From: Eubacteriales bacterium
GTDB lineage: Bacteria > Bacillota > Clostridia > Oscillospirales > Butyricicoccaceae
Assembly (NCBI GenBank): GCA_030524205.1
Contig: JAUNGZ010000025.1
Span: forward strand, 1-32,035
DNA length: 32,035 nt
Direction of reading: 5' to 3'
The translations under genes and the position numbers were made by a program. The notes beneath the pieces are model-generated. The model had not been told where the DNA came from. It did no database searches and saw only the letters and a list, made by a program, of their open reading frames with translations. Shown piece after piece: positions 9,785 to 17,553 of this stretch (position 1 is its first letter; the number at the start of each line of letters is the position of its first letter).

Positions 9785-11146
9785 ATGAACGATACCATTG
9801 CCGCTGTTTCTTCCGCGGGCGGGCCGATCGGTTTGATCCGGGTATCAGGAGAACGGGCGATTGAGGCGGTTTCCGCTGTTTTTCAGCCGAAAAACGGCAA
9901 GAAGCTGACCGACGCGCCCTCTCAGAAGCTGGTATACGGCACGCTGCGCGATAAGGACGGCAAAGTGATCGACTGCTGCTATGCGGTTGTGCTGCGCGCC
10001 CCCCTCACCTACACGGGCGAGGATATGGCCGAGCTGCAATGCCATGGATCGACCGCCGTTTTGCAGCTCGGATTGGACGCATTGTTCTGTCAGGGCGTGC
10101 GGCAGGCCGAGGCGGGCGAGTTTACGCGCCGCGCTTTTCTGAACGGCAAGGTGGGTTTGTCCGAGGCCGAGGCCGTGCACGACCTGATCACCGCGCGCAC
10201 GGCGGAGGCCGCGCAGAACGCGGCGGCGCAGGTCATGGGCGCGGTCGGCTCTCCCGTGCAGGAGATGCGGGACGACCTGATCGGCATGGTGGCGCACTTT
10301 CACGCGGTCGTCGATTTTCCGGATGAGGATATCGACCCCGTTTTGTTTGAGGACGCCGCTGCGCTGCTCCACCGGACAACCAGCCGCCTGTACGCCATGG
10401 CGGAAAGCTATGAGCGCGGCCGCATCCTGCGCGAGGGCGTGCCCTGTGTGATTCTGGGCCGTCCGAACGCGGGAAAAAGCACGCTTTTAAACGCCCTTTT
10501 GGGCCGGGAACGCGCGATCGTAACCGATATTCCGGGCACGACGCGTGATTTGATTGAAGAAAACGTGAAAGTCGGCGGCGTGCTGCTGCGGGTGACCGAT
10601 ACGGCCGGCCTGCGCGACACGACCGACCCGATCGAGCAGGCGGGCATCGACCGCGCGATGGCCGAGGCTTCGGCCTCGGCGCTCATTCTGGCGATGTTCG
10701 ACGGCTCGCAGCCGCTGGGGGACGAGGATATGCTCGTGCTCGCCCGTTCGGCCGGGCACCGCGCAATCGCGGTGATCAATAAAGACGATCTGCCGCGCGG
10801 GATCGACGAAAAGCTGCTGAAAAAGCATTTTCTGCACATTGTGCCGCTGTCGGCCAAGACCGGCGCGGGGCTGGACAAGCTGCTCGAGCTGATCCCGAAA
10901 ATGGTCGGCTTGGGAGACGGCTCGATCGACGGCGCGCTGATCACCAACGCGCGGCAGGCTGCCGCGCTCGCGCGCGCCGCCGAGCGGTGCGAGGCCGCGC
11001 TGTACGCCGCGCAGTCGGGCATGACGCCCGATGCCGTCGTGATGGACGCGGAGGGCGCGATTGCCGCGCTGGGCGAGATCACCGGCGAAACGGTGACCGA
11101 GGCCGTCGTCTCGCGCATTTTCAGCGATTTCTGCGTCGGAAAATGA
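9785..11146 (+). CDS. mnmE: tRNA modification GTPase MnmE (TrmE)
   Basis: K+-dependent GTPase that works with MnmG to install the cmnm5 group at U34 of certain tRNAs. The 453 residues comprise the N-terminal folate-binding domain (1-120), a helical domain, and the inserted G domain with G1 GRPNAGKS at about 225-232, DTAGLRDT (G3), NKDDL (G4), and the C-terminal CVGK, which supplies the catalytic cysteine C450 (normally CIGK). Standard length. The partner mnmG follows, separated by a terminator and an AT-rich spacer. Confidence 0.97.
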   Translation: MNDTIAAVSSAGGPIGLIRVSGERAIEAVSAVFQPKNGKKLTDAPSQKLVYGTLRDKDGKVIDCCYAVVLRAPLTYTGEDMAELQCHGSTAVLQLGLDALFCQGVRQAEAGEFTRRAFLNGKVGLSEAEAVHDLITARTAEAAQNAAAQVMGAVGSPVQEMRDDLIGMVAHFHAVVDFPDEDIDPVLFEDAAALLHRTTSRLYAMAESYERGRILREGVPCVILGRPNAGKSTLLNALLGRERAIVTDIPGTTRDLIEENVKVGGVLLRVTDTAGLRDTTDPIEQAGIDRAMAEASASALILAMFDGSQPLGDEDMLVLARSAGHRAIAVINKDDLPRGIDEKLLKKHFLHIVPLSAKTGAGLDKLLELIPKMVGLGDGSIDGALITNARQAAALARAAERCEAALYAAQSGMTPDAVVMDAEGAIAALGEITGETVTEAVVSRIFSDFCVGK

Positions 11147-11163
11147 CCGGCGTTCGCCGCCGC

Positions 11164-11193
11164 AGGCCGCTGCAACGTGCAGCGGCCTTTTTT
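11164..11193 (+). terminator. Intrinsic terminator of mnmE
   Basis: A 10-bp perfect stem AGGCCGCTGC/GCAGCGGCCT with loop AACGT, then six T residues. It ends the jag-mnmE transcript and separates it from mnmG. Confidence 0.9.
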
Positions 11194-11216
11194 CGGCCTT
11201 GCTGTTTGAAGCGTTA

Positions 11217-11345
11217 GCTGGATAAATACAGCTTGTAAATACTATTTGTATAATACTATAATATTATTTCAAATAGAAATTTTAAACTCAATCCTTATCA
11301 AGAAGTTATCCCATGTTTACACAGAGTTATCAACAGGGGGTATCC
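11217..11345. promoter_or_regulatory. AT-rich mnmG upstream region with DnaA-like boxes
   Basis: About 17 percent G+C over 11222-11290 by hand count, against a visibly GC-rich surrounding. It holds a promoter-like TTGTAA (11233-11238), 18 bases, TATAAT (11257-11262), and a second TATAAT at 11249-11254. At the downstream edge lies TTATCAACA (11327-11335), one mismatch from the DnaA box, plus weaker TTATCCCAT (11306-11314). It is certainly a promoter-type region; any role in replication is speculative. Confidence 0.6.
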
Positions 11346-11420
11346 GTTGAAAATCCATGAGAGGGCCGCTGCTGAGGTGGTTTTTCATGTGATAAATCCA
11401 TCAGAAAGTGAGGGATAGGT

Positions 11421-13310
11421 ATGACGGTTTTTTCGGCTGAGCCGTTCGACGTGATCGTGGTGGGCGCGGGACATGCCGGCATCGAGGCCGCGCTCGCGTC
11501 CGCGCGGCTGGGCATGAAAACGGCCTGCTTTACGATTAACCTCGACGCAGTGGGCAATATGCCGTGCAATCCGGCGATCGGCGGCACGGCAAAGGGGCAT
11601 TTGGTGCGTGAAATCGACGCGCTGGGCGGCGAAATGGCCCGCGCGGCGGACGCCGCCTGCATCCAATACCGCATGCTCAACCGCGGCAAGGGGCCGGCGG
11701 TGCATTCGCTGCGCGCGCAGGCCGACCGCGTGCAATACAGAGCGTATATGAAGCATGCGCTCGAGCGGCAGGACAATCTGCGGCTGATGCAGGATGAGGT
11801 TGTGTCGGTCGAGACGGAAAACGGCGCGGTATCCGCCGTGGTCACGGCGGTCGGCGCGCGGCACGCGGCAAAGGCCGTGGTCATCGCGACGGGCACGTTT
11901 TTGGGCGGCCGCGTCATCGTCGGCGAGCACACGCGCGACTGCGGACCGGACGGCATGTTCGCCGCCGGGCCGCTGACCGACAGCCTGCGCGCCCTCGGCC
12001 TGCGCTTGCAGCGCTTCAAAACCGGCACGCCGCCGCGCATCCACCGCCGGTCGATCTGTTTCGACGGGCTGGAGGAGCAGCGCGGCGAGGAGGAGATCAT
12101 CCCCTTTTCGTTCGAGACCGAGCGCCCGCCCGAAAACCGGGCGGTCTGCCACCTGACTTACACGACGGCGGAAACGCATGAGATCATCCGGCAAAACCTC
12201 GGCCGCTCGCCGCTTTACGGCGGCAAGATCGAGGGGATCGGGCCGCGCTACTGTCCCTCGATCGAGGATAAGGTCGTGCGCTTTGCAGACAAGCCCCGGC
12301 ATCAGCTCTTTTTGGAGCCGATGGGGCTGGACACCGAGGAAATCTACGTGCAGGGCTTTTCCTCCTCCATGCCGTTCGACGTGCAGCGGGACATGCTGCA
12401 CACGGTCAAGGGGCTGGAGCACGCCGAGATCATGCGCCCCGCTTATGCGATCGAGTATGACTGTGTCGATCCGCTCGAGCTGCGGCCGACGCTCGAGACC
12501 AAAAAGGTGAAGGGCCTGTACGGCGCGGGGCAGTTCTGCGGCTCCTCCGGCTACGAGGAAGCGGCGGCGCAGGGCCTTGTCGCGGGCGTGAACGCGGCGC
12601 TTGCGATCAAAGGGGACGAGCCGCTGGTGCTCGACCGGGCGGACGGCTACATCGGCACGCTGATCGACGATCTGGTCACCTGCGGCGCGAACGAGCCGTA
12701 CCGCATGATGACCTCGCGCTCGGAATATCGCCTGCTGCTGCGGCAGGACAACGCCGACGAGCGGCTGGTCGGCATCGGCGTGCGCGTCGGCCTCAATCCG
12801 CCCGAACGGGGGGAGCGGGTGCGCGAGAAATACGCCCGCGTACAGGCCGAGATCGACCGGGTCGCGGCGGTCGGCGTTGCGCCGGGCGAGCGGCTGGACG
12901 GCTTTCTCGCCGGCCGGAACAGCGCGCCGCTCAAGGCGGGCTGCAAGCTGATCGACCTGCTGCGCCGTCCGGAGCTGTCCTACGAGGCGCTCGCGCCCTT
13001 TGACCCCGACCGCCCGGCGCTGCCCGCCGTCATCCGGGAGCAGGTCGAGATCCGCGTCAAATACGCGGGCTATATCGACCGGCAGCAACGCGACGTGGAG
13101 CAGTACCGCAAACTGCAGGGCCGCGCGCTGCCCGCCGAGCTGGATTACAGCGCGATCGACTCGCTGCGGCTGGAGGCGCGCCAGAAGCTGAACGCGGTAA
13201 AGCCCTTGAACTTCGGGCAGGCCGCGCGCATCTCGGGCGTTTCGCCCGCCGATATCACCGCGCTGATGATCTATATGGAAACCAAGTGGAAAAGGGGGGA
13301 GCGGGCATGA
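11421..13310 (+). CDS. mnmG: tRNA uridine 5-carboxymethylaminomethyl modification enzyme MnmG (GidA)
   Basis: FAD enzyme that forms the cmnm5U34 modification with MnmE. The 629 residues begin with the Rossmann FAD motif [11 protein letters not shown] at about 13-23, followed by the GidA signature [26 protein letters not shown] near residue 45-70. Further family motifs are [15 protein letters not shown] and [14 protein letters not shown]. The length is normal. The stop codon overlaps the rsmG start, so mnmG and rsmG are cotranslated. Confidence 0.97.
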   Translation: MTVFSAEPFDVIVVGAGHAGIEAALASARLGMKTACFTINLDAVGNMPCNPAIGGTAKGHLVREIDALGGEMARAADAACIQYRMLNRGKGPAVHSLRAQADRVQYRAYMKHALERQDNLRLMQDEVVSVETENGAVSAVVTAVGARHAAKAVVIATGTFLGGRVIVGEHTRDCGPDGMFAAGPLTDSLRALGLRLQRFKTGTPPRIHRRSICFDGLEEQRGEEEIIPFSFETERPPENRAVCHLTYTTAETHEIIRQNLGRSPLYGGKIEGIGPRYCPSIEDKVVRFADKPRHQLFLEPMGLDTEEIYVQGFSSSMPFDVQRDMLHTVKGLEHAEIMRPAYAIEYDCVDPLELRPTLETKKVKGLYGAGQFCGSSGYEEAAAQGLVAGVNAALAIKGDEPLVLDRADGYIGTLIDDLVTCGANEPYRMMTSRSEYRLLLRQDNADERLVGIGVRVGLNPPERGERVREKYARVQAEIDRVAAVGVAPGERLDGFLAGRNSAPLKAGCKLIDLLRRPELSYEALAPFDPDRPALPAVIREQVEIRVKYAGYIDRQQRDVEQYRKLQGRALPAELDYSAIDSLRLEARQKLNAVKPLNFGQAARISGVSPADITALMIYMETKWKRGERA

Positions 13311-14017
13311 ACGAACGGGAGCTGCTGGAAAGCGGTCTTGCGGCGCTTGCGCTGGACTTTTCTCCCCAGTCTGTGGATAACCTGCTTCGGTTTTCCGAGC
13401 TGCTGCTGGAAAAGAATAAGGTGATGAACCTGACCGCGGTCACCGATCCGCGCGAGGTGGTGACGCGGCATTTTCTAGACTGCGCGGCGGTCATCCCTTA
13501 TATGGATTTGCGGCAGGGACGGACGGTTTTGGATGTGGGCACTGGCGCGGGCTTTCCGGGGCTGCCGCTTGCCGTGCTGTGTCCACAGTGTGAATTTGTG
13601 CTGCTGGACGCGCAGCGCAAGCGCGTGGATTTTCTGAAAAAGGTGATCGCGGCGCTGGGGCTTACTAACTGCACCGCCGTGCATGCGCGCGCCGAGGATT
13701 TCGCGGGGGAGCACCGCGCCTCGTTCGACGCGGCGGTTTCGCGCGCCGTGGCCGAGCTGCGCGTGCTCTGCGAGCTGGCGCTGCCCATGGTCAAAACAGG
13801 CGGGGCGTTTTTCGCTATGAAAGCCGCGGACTGTCAGGATGAGGTCGACGCGGCGGCGAACGCCCGCGCGGTGCTCGGCGCGCCCAGAGCGGAGGTGTTC
13901 CGCTACGCGGTGCCGGTCGACGGGGTTGCGCGCGCCGTCGTGCGGCTGGAAAAGACGGCGGATTGTCCGCCACAGTATCCGCGCCGGTTTAAAAAGATTG
14001 AAACGCAGCCTTTATAA
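13307..14017 (+). CDS. rsmG: 16S rRNA (guanine527-N7)-methyltransferase RsmG (GidB)
   Basis: SAM-dependent enzyme that methylates G527 of 16S rRNA; its loss gives low-level streptomycin resistance in other bacteria. The 236-residue product contains the SAM motif [10 protein letters not shown] at about 76-85, [10 protein letters not shown], and [10 protein letters not shown] chose the ATG at 13307, which overlaps the mnmG stop in an ATGA arrangement and has a G-rich ribosome binding site upstream. A terminator follows at 14026-14062. Confidence 0.96.
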   Translation: MNERELLESGLAALALDFSPQSVDNLLRFSELLLEKNKVMNLTAVTDPREVVTRHFLDCAAVIPYMDLRQGRTVLDVGTGAGFPGLPLAVLCPQCEFVLLDAQRKRVDFLKKVIAALGLTNCTAVHARAEDFAGEHRASFDAAVSRAVAELRVLCELALPMVKTGGAFFAMKAADCQDEVDAAANARAVLGAPRAEVFRYAVPVDGVARAVVRLEKTADCPPQYPRRFKKIETQPL

Positions 14018-14025
14018 CTTTTTGT

Positions 14026-14062
14026 AACCCTCTGTCTGGAAATTACAGAGGGTTATTTTTTG
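14026..14062 (+). terminator. Intrinsic terminator after rsmG
   Basis: A 10-bp perfect stem AACCCTCTGT/ACAGAGGGTT (14026-14035 with 14045-14054), then A and six T residues. It ends the mnmG-rsmG transcript. Confidence 0.92.
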
Positions 14063-14165
14063 TCCGAAAATGTGGGGAAATGCATATATAAGAGTAAGAA
14101 ATGACAGATATACGTCGAATAAGGCAGTTTTTGCGGTCGATTCTCCTTGCCAAAATGTAATAATA

Positions 14166-14181
14166 TGGTAATCTATTACCA
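14166..14181. repeat. 16-bp palindrome upstream of noc
   Basis: TGGTAATCTATTACCA reads as TGGTAAT/ATTACCA with a two-base centre. It lies in the AT-rich part of the 14018-14328 gap, close to where a noc promoter would sit (no convincing minus-10/minus-35 pair found), and is likely an operator for an unknown regulator. Confidence 0.5.
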
Positions 14182-14216
14182 GTGGACATAAGAGAAAGCG
14201 TTTTGCGCCGCATGCG

Positions 14217-14230
14217 ATTTCCCGGGGATT
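14217..14230. promoter_or_regulatory. Possible Noc-binding site
   Basis: ATTTCCCGGGGATT matches 12 of 14 bases of the B. subtilis Noc-binding sequence ATTTCCCGGGAAAT. It lies about 100 bases upstream of a gene whose product carries Noc-type specificity residues. Binding is inferred. Confidence 0.5.
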
Positions 14231-14328
14231 GGACGCGGCATTTGACGGTTTTTCCGGTTTGTTGGCAGGTAAAGTGGGATCCTTGCGGGTCCTGTCCGGA
14301 TTGGTCATATGAGAAGGAGGAGCAGAAA

Positions 14329-15153
14329 ATGATGTCGGTTTTGACATTGGTATCAGGCAAGGAGGACCGCACGCTGCGCCGCATCCGTGTCGGTGAAATC
14401 GCGCGCAACCCCAATCAGCCGCGCAAGTATTTTGACCCGGAAGCGATCGCGCAGCTTGCGGAAAGCATCCGCCAGTATGGGGTGCTTAACCCCTTGACCG
14501 TGCGCCGCGCGCCGGGCGGCGGGTTTGAGCTGGTGGCGGGGGAGCGCCGTCTGCGCGCGGCCCGCGTGGCCGGGCTGAACGAGGTGCCCTGTCTGGTGAT
14601 TTCGGCGGATTCGCAGGATTCTTCCGCGATTGCGCTGGTTGAAAATTTGCAGCGCCGCGACCTCGACTTTTTCGAGGAGGCAAACGGCTTCAAGCGCCTG
14701 ATCGAGCAGTACGGCCTGACGCAGGAGGAGGCCGCCCGCAAGGTGGGCAAGACGCAGTCGGCCGTGGCGAATAAGCTGCGCCTGCTACGGCTGTCTCCGC
14801 AGAATGTCGAGCTGATCCGCAGCGCGGGTCTGACCGAGCGACACGCGCGCTGTCTGCTCCGCTTGGAAACGGAAGAGGACCGCATTGGCGCGACCAAGTT
14901 CATCATCGAGCACGATTTGAACGTCAGCCGGTCCGAGCAGTACATTGACGCCTTGCTCAAGGAAAAGGAAACGCCGCCGGGGCAGGAGCGCAAAATGGTG
15001 CGCCTGATCAAGGACGTGCGCTTCTTTCTCAACACGCTCAACCGGGCGGTCGGCGTAATGGTCGACGCCGGTGTCGGCGCGACGATCGACCAGCAGGAGA
15101 GCGAGGACGGTTTGACGCTTACGATCAATATTCCGCACGCTCGGAATAACTGA
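14329..15153 (+). CDS. noc: Nucleoid occlusion protein Noc (ParB paralogue)
   Basis: CTP-dependent DNA-clamp protein of the ParB/Noc family, predicted to link nucleoid position to division-site choice. The 274 residues have the CTPase motif GERRLR at 71-76, ENLQRRDL at about 105-112, and a helix-turn-helix at about 130-155 (LTQEEAARKVGKTQSAVANK). At the positions that separate Noc from ParB specificity it has Q143, K149, R154 and R171, against R160, A166, A171 and G188 in the neighbouring ParB, at identical spacing. The ATG at 14329 has AAGGAGG eight bases upstream. The first residues MMSVLTLV are hydrophobic and might serve as the membrane-targeting tip known in B. subtilis Noc (inferred). 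It lies between rsmG and parA, the Bacillus noc position. Confidence 0.87.
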   Translation: MMSVLTLVSGKEDRTLRRIRVGEIARNPNQPRKYFDPEAIAQLAESIRQYGVLNPLTVRRAPGGGFELVAGERRLRAARVAGLNEVPCLVISADSQDSSAIALVENLQRRDLDFFEEANGFKRLIEQYGLTQEEAARKVGKTQSAVANKLRLLRLSPQNVELIRSAGLTERHARCLLRLETEEDRIGATKFIIEHDLNVSRSEQYIDALLKEKETPPGQERKMVRLIKDVRFFLNTLNRAVGVMVDAGVGATIDQQESEDGLTLTINIPHARNN

Positions 15154-15163
15154 CGCACCCAGA

Positions 15164-15179
15164 TGTTTCACGTGAAACA
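15164..15179. other. parS: parS site 1 (perfect)
   Basis: TGTTTCACGTGAAACA, the exact 16-bp parS consensus and a perfect palindrome. It is the loading site for ParB (Spo0J) clamps, here between noc and parA, inside the origin region. Confidence 0.97.
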
Positions 15180-15193
15180 GTGCAACATGAACG

Positions 15194-15222
15194 GCGGCCC
15201 GCATCTGCGGGCCGCTATTTTT
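15194..15222 (+). terminator. Intrinsic terminator after noc
   Basis: A 9-bp stem GCGGCCCGC/GCGGGCCGC with loop ATCT, then TATTTTT. It lies between the two parS sites and ends noc transcription. Confidence 0.88.
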
Positions 15223-15235
15223 GGTGCATTTGAAA

Positions 15236-15251
15236 TGTTTCACATGAAACA
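15236..15251. other. parS: parS site 2 (one mismatch)
   Basis: TGTTTCACATGAAACA differs from the parS consensus only at one central base. It ends eight bases before the minus-35 of the parA promoter, so ParB bound here could also repress parA-parB. Confidence 0.92.
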
Positions 15252-15258
15252 TAAGCCT

Positions 15259-15286
15259 TTGCATTCTCATGTGATTGTGCTATAAT
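15259..15286 (+). promoter_or_regulatory. parA-parB promoter
   Basis: TTGCAT (15259-15264), a 16-base spacer, and TATAAT (15281-15286) preceded by an extended minus-10 TGC. It lies 43 bases before the parA start codon and abuts parS site 2. Confidence 0.82.
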
Positions 15287-15328
15287 AAAACCCGTAAGAC
15301 AATACGAGAAAATCGAGGAGAGACTGCT

Positions 15329-16105
15329 ATGGGCAAGATTATAGCCTTCGCCAATCAAAAAGGCGGCGTCGGAAAGACTACCACCGCAATCAATTTGGCA
15401 GCCGCGCTGTTCGAGCGCGGAAAGCGCGTGCTGCTGTGCGACTTTGACCCGCAGGGCAACGCCACTTCGGGCTTCGGCGTGGATCCGCGGTCGCTCGAGA
15501 CCTCGATTTACGATCTCATCGTGGCGGAAGAGCCGGACGTGCACAAGGCGGTCGTTTCAACCAAATGGGTTGATCTGATCGGCGCGAACGTCAATTTGGC
15601 GGGCGCGGAGCTGGATTTGATCGCAATGGACGGCCGCGAATACCGCCTGAAGGGCGTGCTCGACCGGATCAAGGACGAATACGACTTCATTTTCATCGAC
15701 TGCCCGCCGTCGCTCGGTCTGCTGACGCTCAACTGCCTGTGCGCCGCGGACAGCTTTTTGGTGCCGCTTCAGTGCGAATACTACGCGCTCGAGGGGCTTT
15801 CGCAGCTGATGACGACCGTGCGCATGGTCAAAAAAGCGATGAATCCGTCGCTCGGTCTGGAAGGCGTGCTGCTGACCATGTTCGACGGCCGCACCAATTT
15901 GTCCATTCAGGTGGTCGAGGAAGTCAAAAAGCACTTTCCGGGCGAGGTGTTCTCCTCGGTCGTGCCGCGCAACGTGCGCCTGAGCGAGGCGCCCAGCCAT
16001 GGCAAGCCGATCACCGATTACGACCGCATGTGCCGCGGCGCGGAGGCATATTTATCGCTTGCGGATGAAATATTAAAGAAGAACAAGCAAGGGAAGGGGA
16101 GGTAA
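15329..16105 (+). CDS. parA: Chromosome partitioning ATPase ParA (Soj)
   Basis: Deviant Walker ATPase that, with ParB and parS, segregates the origin and modulates DnaA. The 258 residues start MGKIIAFANQ followed by the deviant Walker A KGGVGKTT at 11-18. Then come CDFDPQGNATSGFG, the Walker B region FIFIDCPPSLGLLTLN, and VVPRNVRLSEAPSHGKPI near the end, all characteristic of Soj. The ATG at 15329 has GAGGAG eight bases upstream; the in-frame upstream extension reads through the promoter. parB follows two bases after the stop. Confidence 0.97.
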   Translation: MGKIIAFANQKGGVGKTTTAINLAAALFERGKRVLLCDFDPQGNATSGFGVDPRSLETSIYDLIVAEEPDVHKAVVSTKWVDLIGANVNLAGAELDLIAMDGREYRLKGVLDRIKDEYDFIFIDCPPSLGLLTLNCLCAADSFLVPLQCEYYALEGLSQLMTTVRMVKKAMNPSLGLEGVLLTMFDGRTNLSIQVVEEVKKHFPGEVFSSVVPRNVRLSEAPSHGKPITDYDRMCRGAEAYLSLADEILKKNKQGKGR

Positions 16106-16107
16106 GT

Positions 16108-16980
16108 ATGTCGTCGGCAAAAAAAGGGCTGGGCGGCGGACTGTCCAATTTGTTCGGCGGCGACGTGGCTGATTTGAGCGCCGCGGGCGCGGCGGACAGC
16201 GTTTCGCAGCTTACCCTGTCCAAAATAGAACCAAACCCCAACCAACCGCGCAAAATGTTCGATCAGGCCGCGCTTGACGAGCTGGCCGAGAGCATCCGCC
16301 TGCACGGCGTGATCACGCCGATCACGGTGCGGCCGGGTGAAAAGGCCGGGTATTATCAGATCATCGCGGGCGAGCGCCGCTGGCGCGCGGCGCGCATCGC
16401 AGGGCTGGACAAGATCCCGGCGATGGTGCTCGACGCGGGCGAGAGCGAGGTCATGGAGCTTGCGCTGATCGAGAATTTACAGCGGCAGGATCTCAACCCG
16501 ATCGAGGAGGCCGAGGGCTACGATCTGCTGATGCGGCAGTTCGGCCTGACGCAGGAGGAGGTCGCCCAGCGGGTCGTCAAGTCGCGTCCGGCGGTCGCCA
16601 ACGCGCTGCGCCTGCTCGCCCTGCCCGACGAGGTGCGCACCATGGTGACGGAGGGCAAGCTCTCCGGCGGACACGCCCGCGCCGTGCTTGCGGTCGCGGA
16701 AGCGGATAAGCGCGTCGAGGCGGCGCGGCAAATGATCGGCATGACGGTGCGGCAGGCGGAGGCTTTGTCCAAAAAAATGAACAAAAAGCCGGTTCTCAAG
16801 CCGGAAAATAGCGATTTTACCGTGGATTACGTCGCTGATGTGGAAAAAGAGCTGGAAAGCGCGCTCGGGCGCAAGGTCAGCATCCAGCAGGGAAAAACAA
16901 GCGGCTCGCTGTCGCTTGAATACTACGGCGCAGACGATTTGGAGCGTCTGATCGACGCGCTGCGCAGCCTGCGCGTATAA
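16108..16980 (+). CDS. parB: Chromosome partitioning protein ParB (Spo0J)
   Basis: CTP-dependent clamp that loads at parS and recruits SMC. The 290 residues start with the typical MSSAKKGLGGGLSNLFG. They contain the CTP motif GERRWR at 89-94, ENLQRQDLNPIEEA at about 122-135, a helix-turn-helix (LTQEEVAQRVVKSRPAVANA) and a C-terminal dimerisation segment. Specificity residues R160, A166, A171 and G188 are of the ParB rather than the Noc type. GGGAGG precedes the ATG. It overlaps neither neighbour but is two bases after parA. Confidence 0.97.
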   Translation: MSSAKKGLGGGLSNLFGGDVADLSAAGAADSVSQLTLSKIEPNPNQPRKMFDQAALDELAESIRLHGVITPITVRPGEKAGYYQIIAGERRWRAARIAGLDKIPAMVLDAGESEVMELALIENLQRQDLNPIEEAEGYDLLMRQFGLTQEEVAQRVVKSRPAVANALRLLALPDEVRTMVTEGKLSGGHARAVLAVAEADKRVEAARQMIGMTVRQAEALSKKMNKKPVLKPENSDFTVDYVADVEKELESALGRKVSIQQGKTSGSLSLEYYGADDLERLIDALRSLRV

Positions 16981-16990
16981 GGAGAAGCTT

Positions 16991-17539
16991 ATGGACGAAC
17001 AGAAGAAAACCGCGCAGCCCGAACAGCAGCCCGAGCATCCCGAGAAAAAGCTCAGCCGGAAAACGCTTACCTTTTATATTGTCGGCCTGTTTTCCGTGGC
17101 GATCGCGCTGATTTTGATTAGCTACGTGGCGCAGTCGCGCGCGGATAAGCAGCTCGAAAACCTGAGCACCAAGCTGAGCGAGCAGCAGACCGTCGCACAG
17201 GGCGCAACCCAAAAAATGGAAGATTTGCAGAAGCAGCTCGACGACATGTCCGCAGAAATCGCGGCGGCAAAGCAGTCGCTCGGAGTGGATGCAAAGGACT
17301 CGCTTGCCGAGAGCGTGCAAAAACTGCGCAGCCGCGAACAGCTTCTCGAGCTGCTGGTTTCCGCCGAGGAGGCCGCGCGGGCGGACGATTGGGAGCGGCT
17401 GAGCTTGCTGTTGGACGGTTTCGTGGACGCTTGGAGTGCGGACGACCTGAAACCGGCCGCGCAGGGCGGCCTGTTTGACGAGCAGGATTACTTGGCGTAT
17501 CAAAACTTGGTAAAGCTGAACAGCGAAAAAAATAGATAA
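16991..17539 (+). CDS. Membrane-anchored coiled-coil protein of unknown function
   Basis: A 182-residue protein that I do not recognise beyond its build. A short, charged, Pro/Gln/Glu-rich cytoplasmic N-terminus (1-27) is followed by one membrane segment at about 28-46 (FYIVGLFSVAIALILISYV), a coiled coil at about 48-98, and an acidic helical C-terminal domain (about 103-180). With two Arg/Lys before the membrane segment, the C-terminal part is probably outside. The start has GGAGAAGC upstream, ten bases after parB, and serS follows 14 bases later, so it is in the parAB transcript. A role in segregation or division is possible but only from position. Confidence 0.8.
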   Translation: MDEQKKTAQPEQQPEHPEKKLSRKTLTFYIVGLFSVAIALILISYVAQSRADKQLENLSTKLSEQQTVAQGATQKMEDLQKQLDDMSAEIAAAKQSLGVDAKDSLAESVQKLRSREQLLELLVSAEEAARADDWERLSLLLDGFVDAWSADDLKPAAQGGLFDEQDYLAYQNLVKLNSEKNR

Positions 17540-17553
17540 GGGGAAATCAAAAC

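Noticed and set aside
14182-14328. N-terminal extension of the Noc-like protein (in-frame codons upstream of 14329)
   Set aside because: It crosses the Noc-site-like sequence and lacks any ribosome binding site, whereas AAGGAGG precedes 14329.
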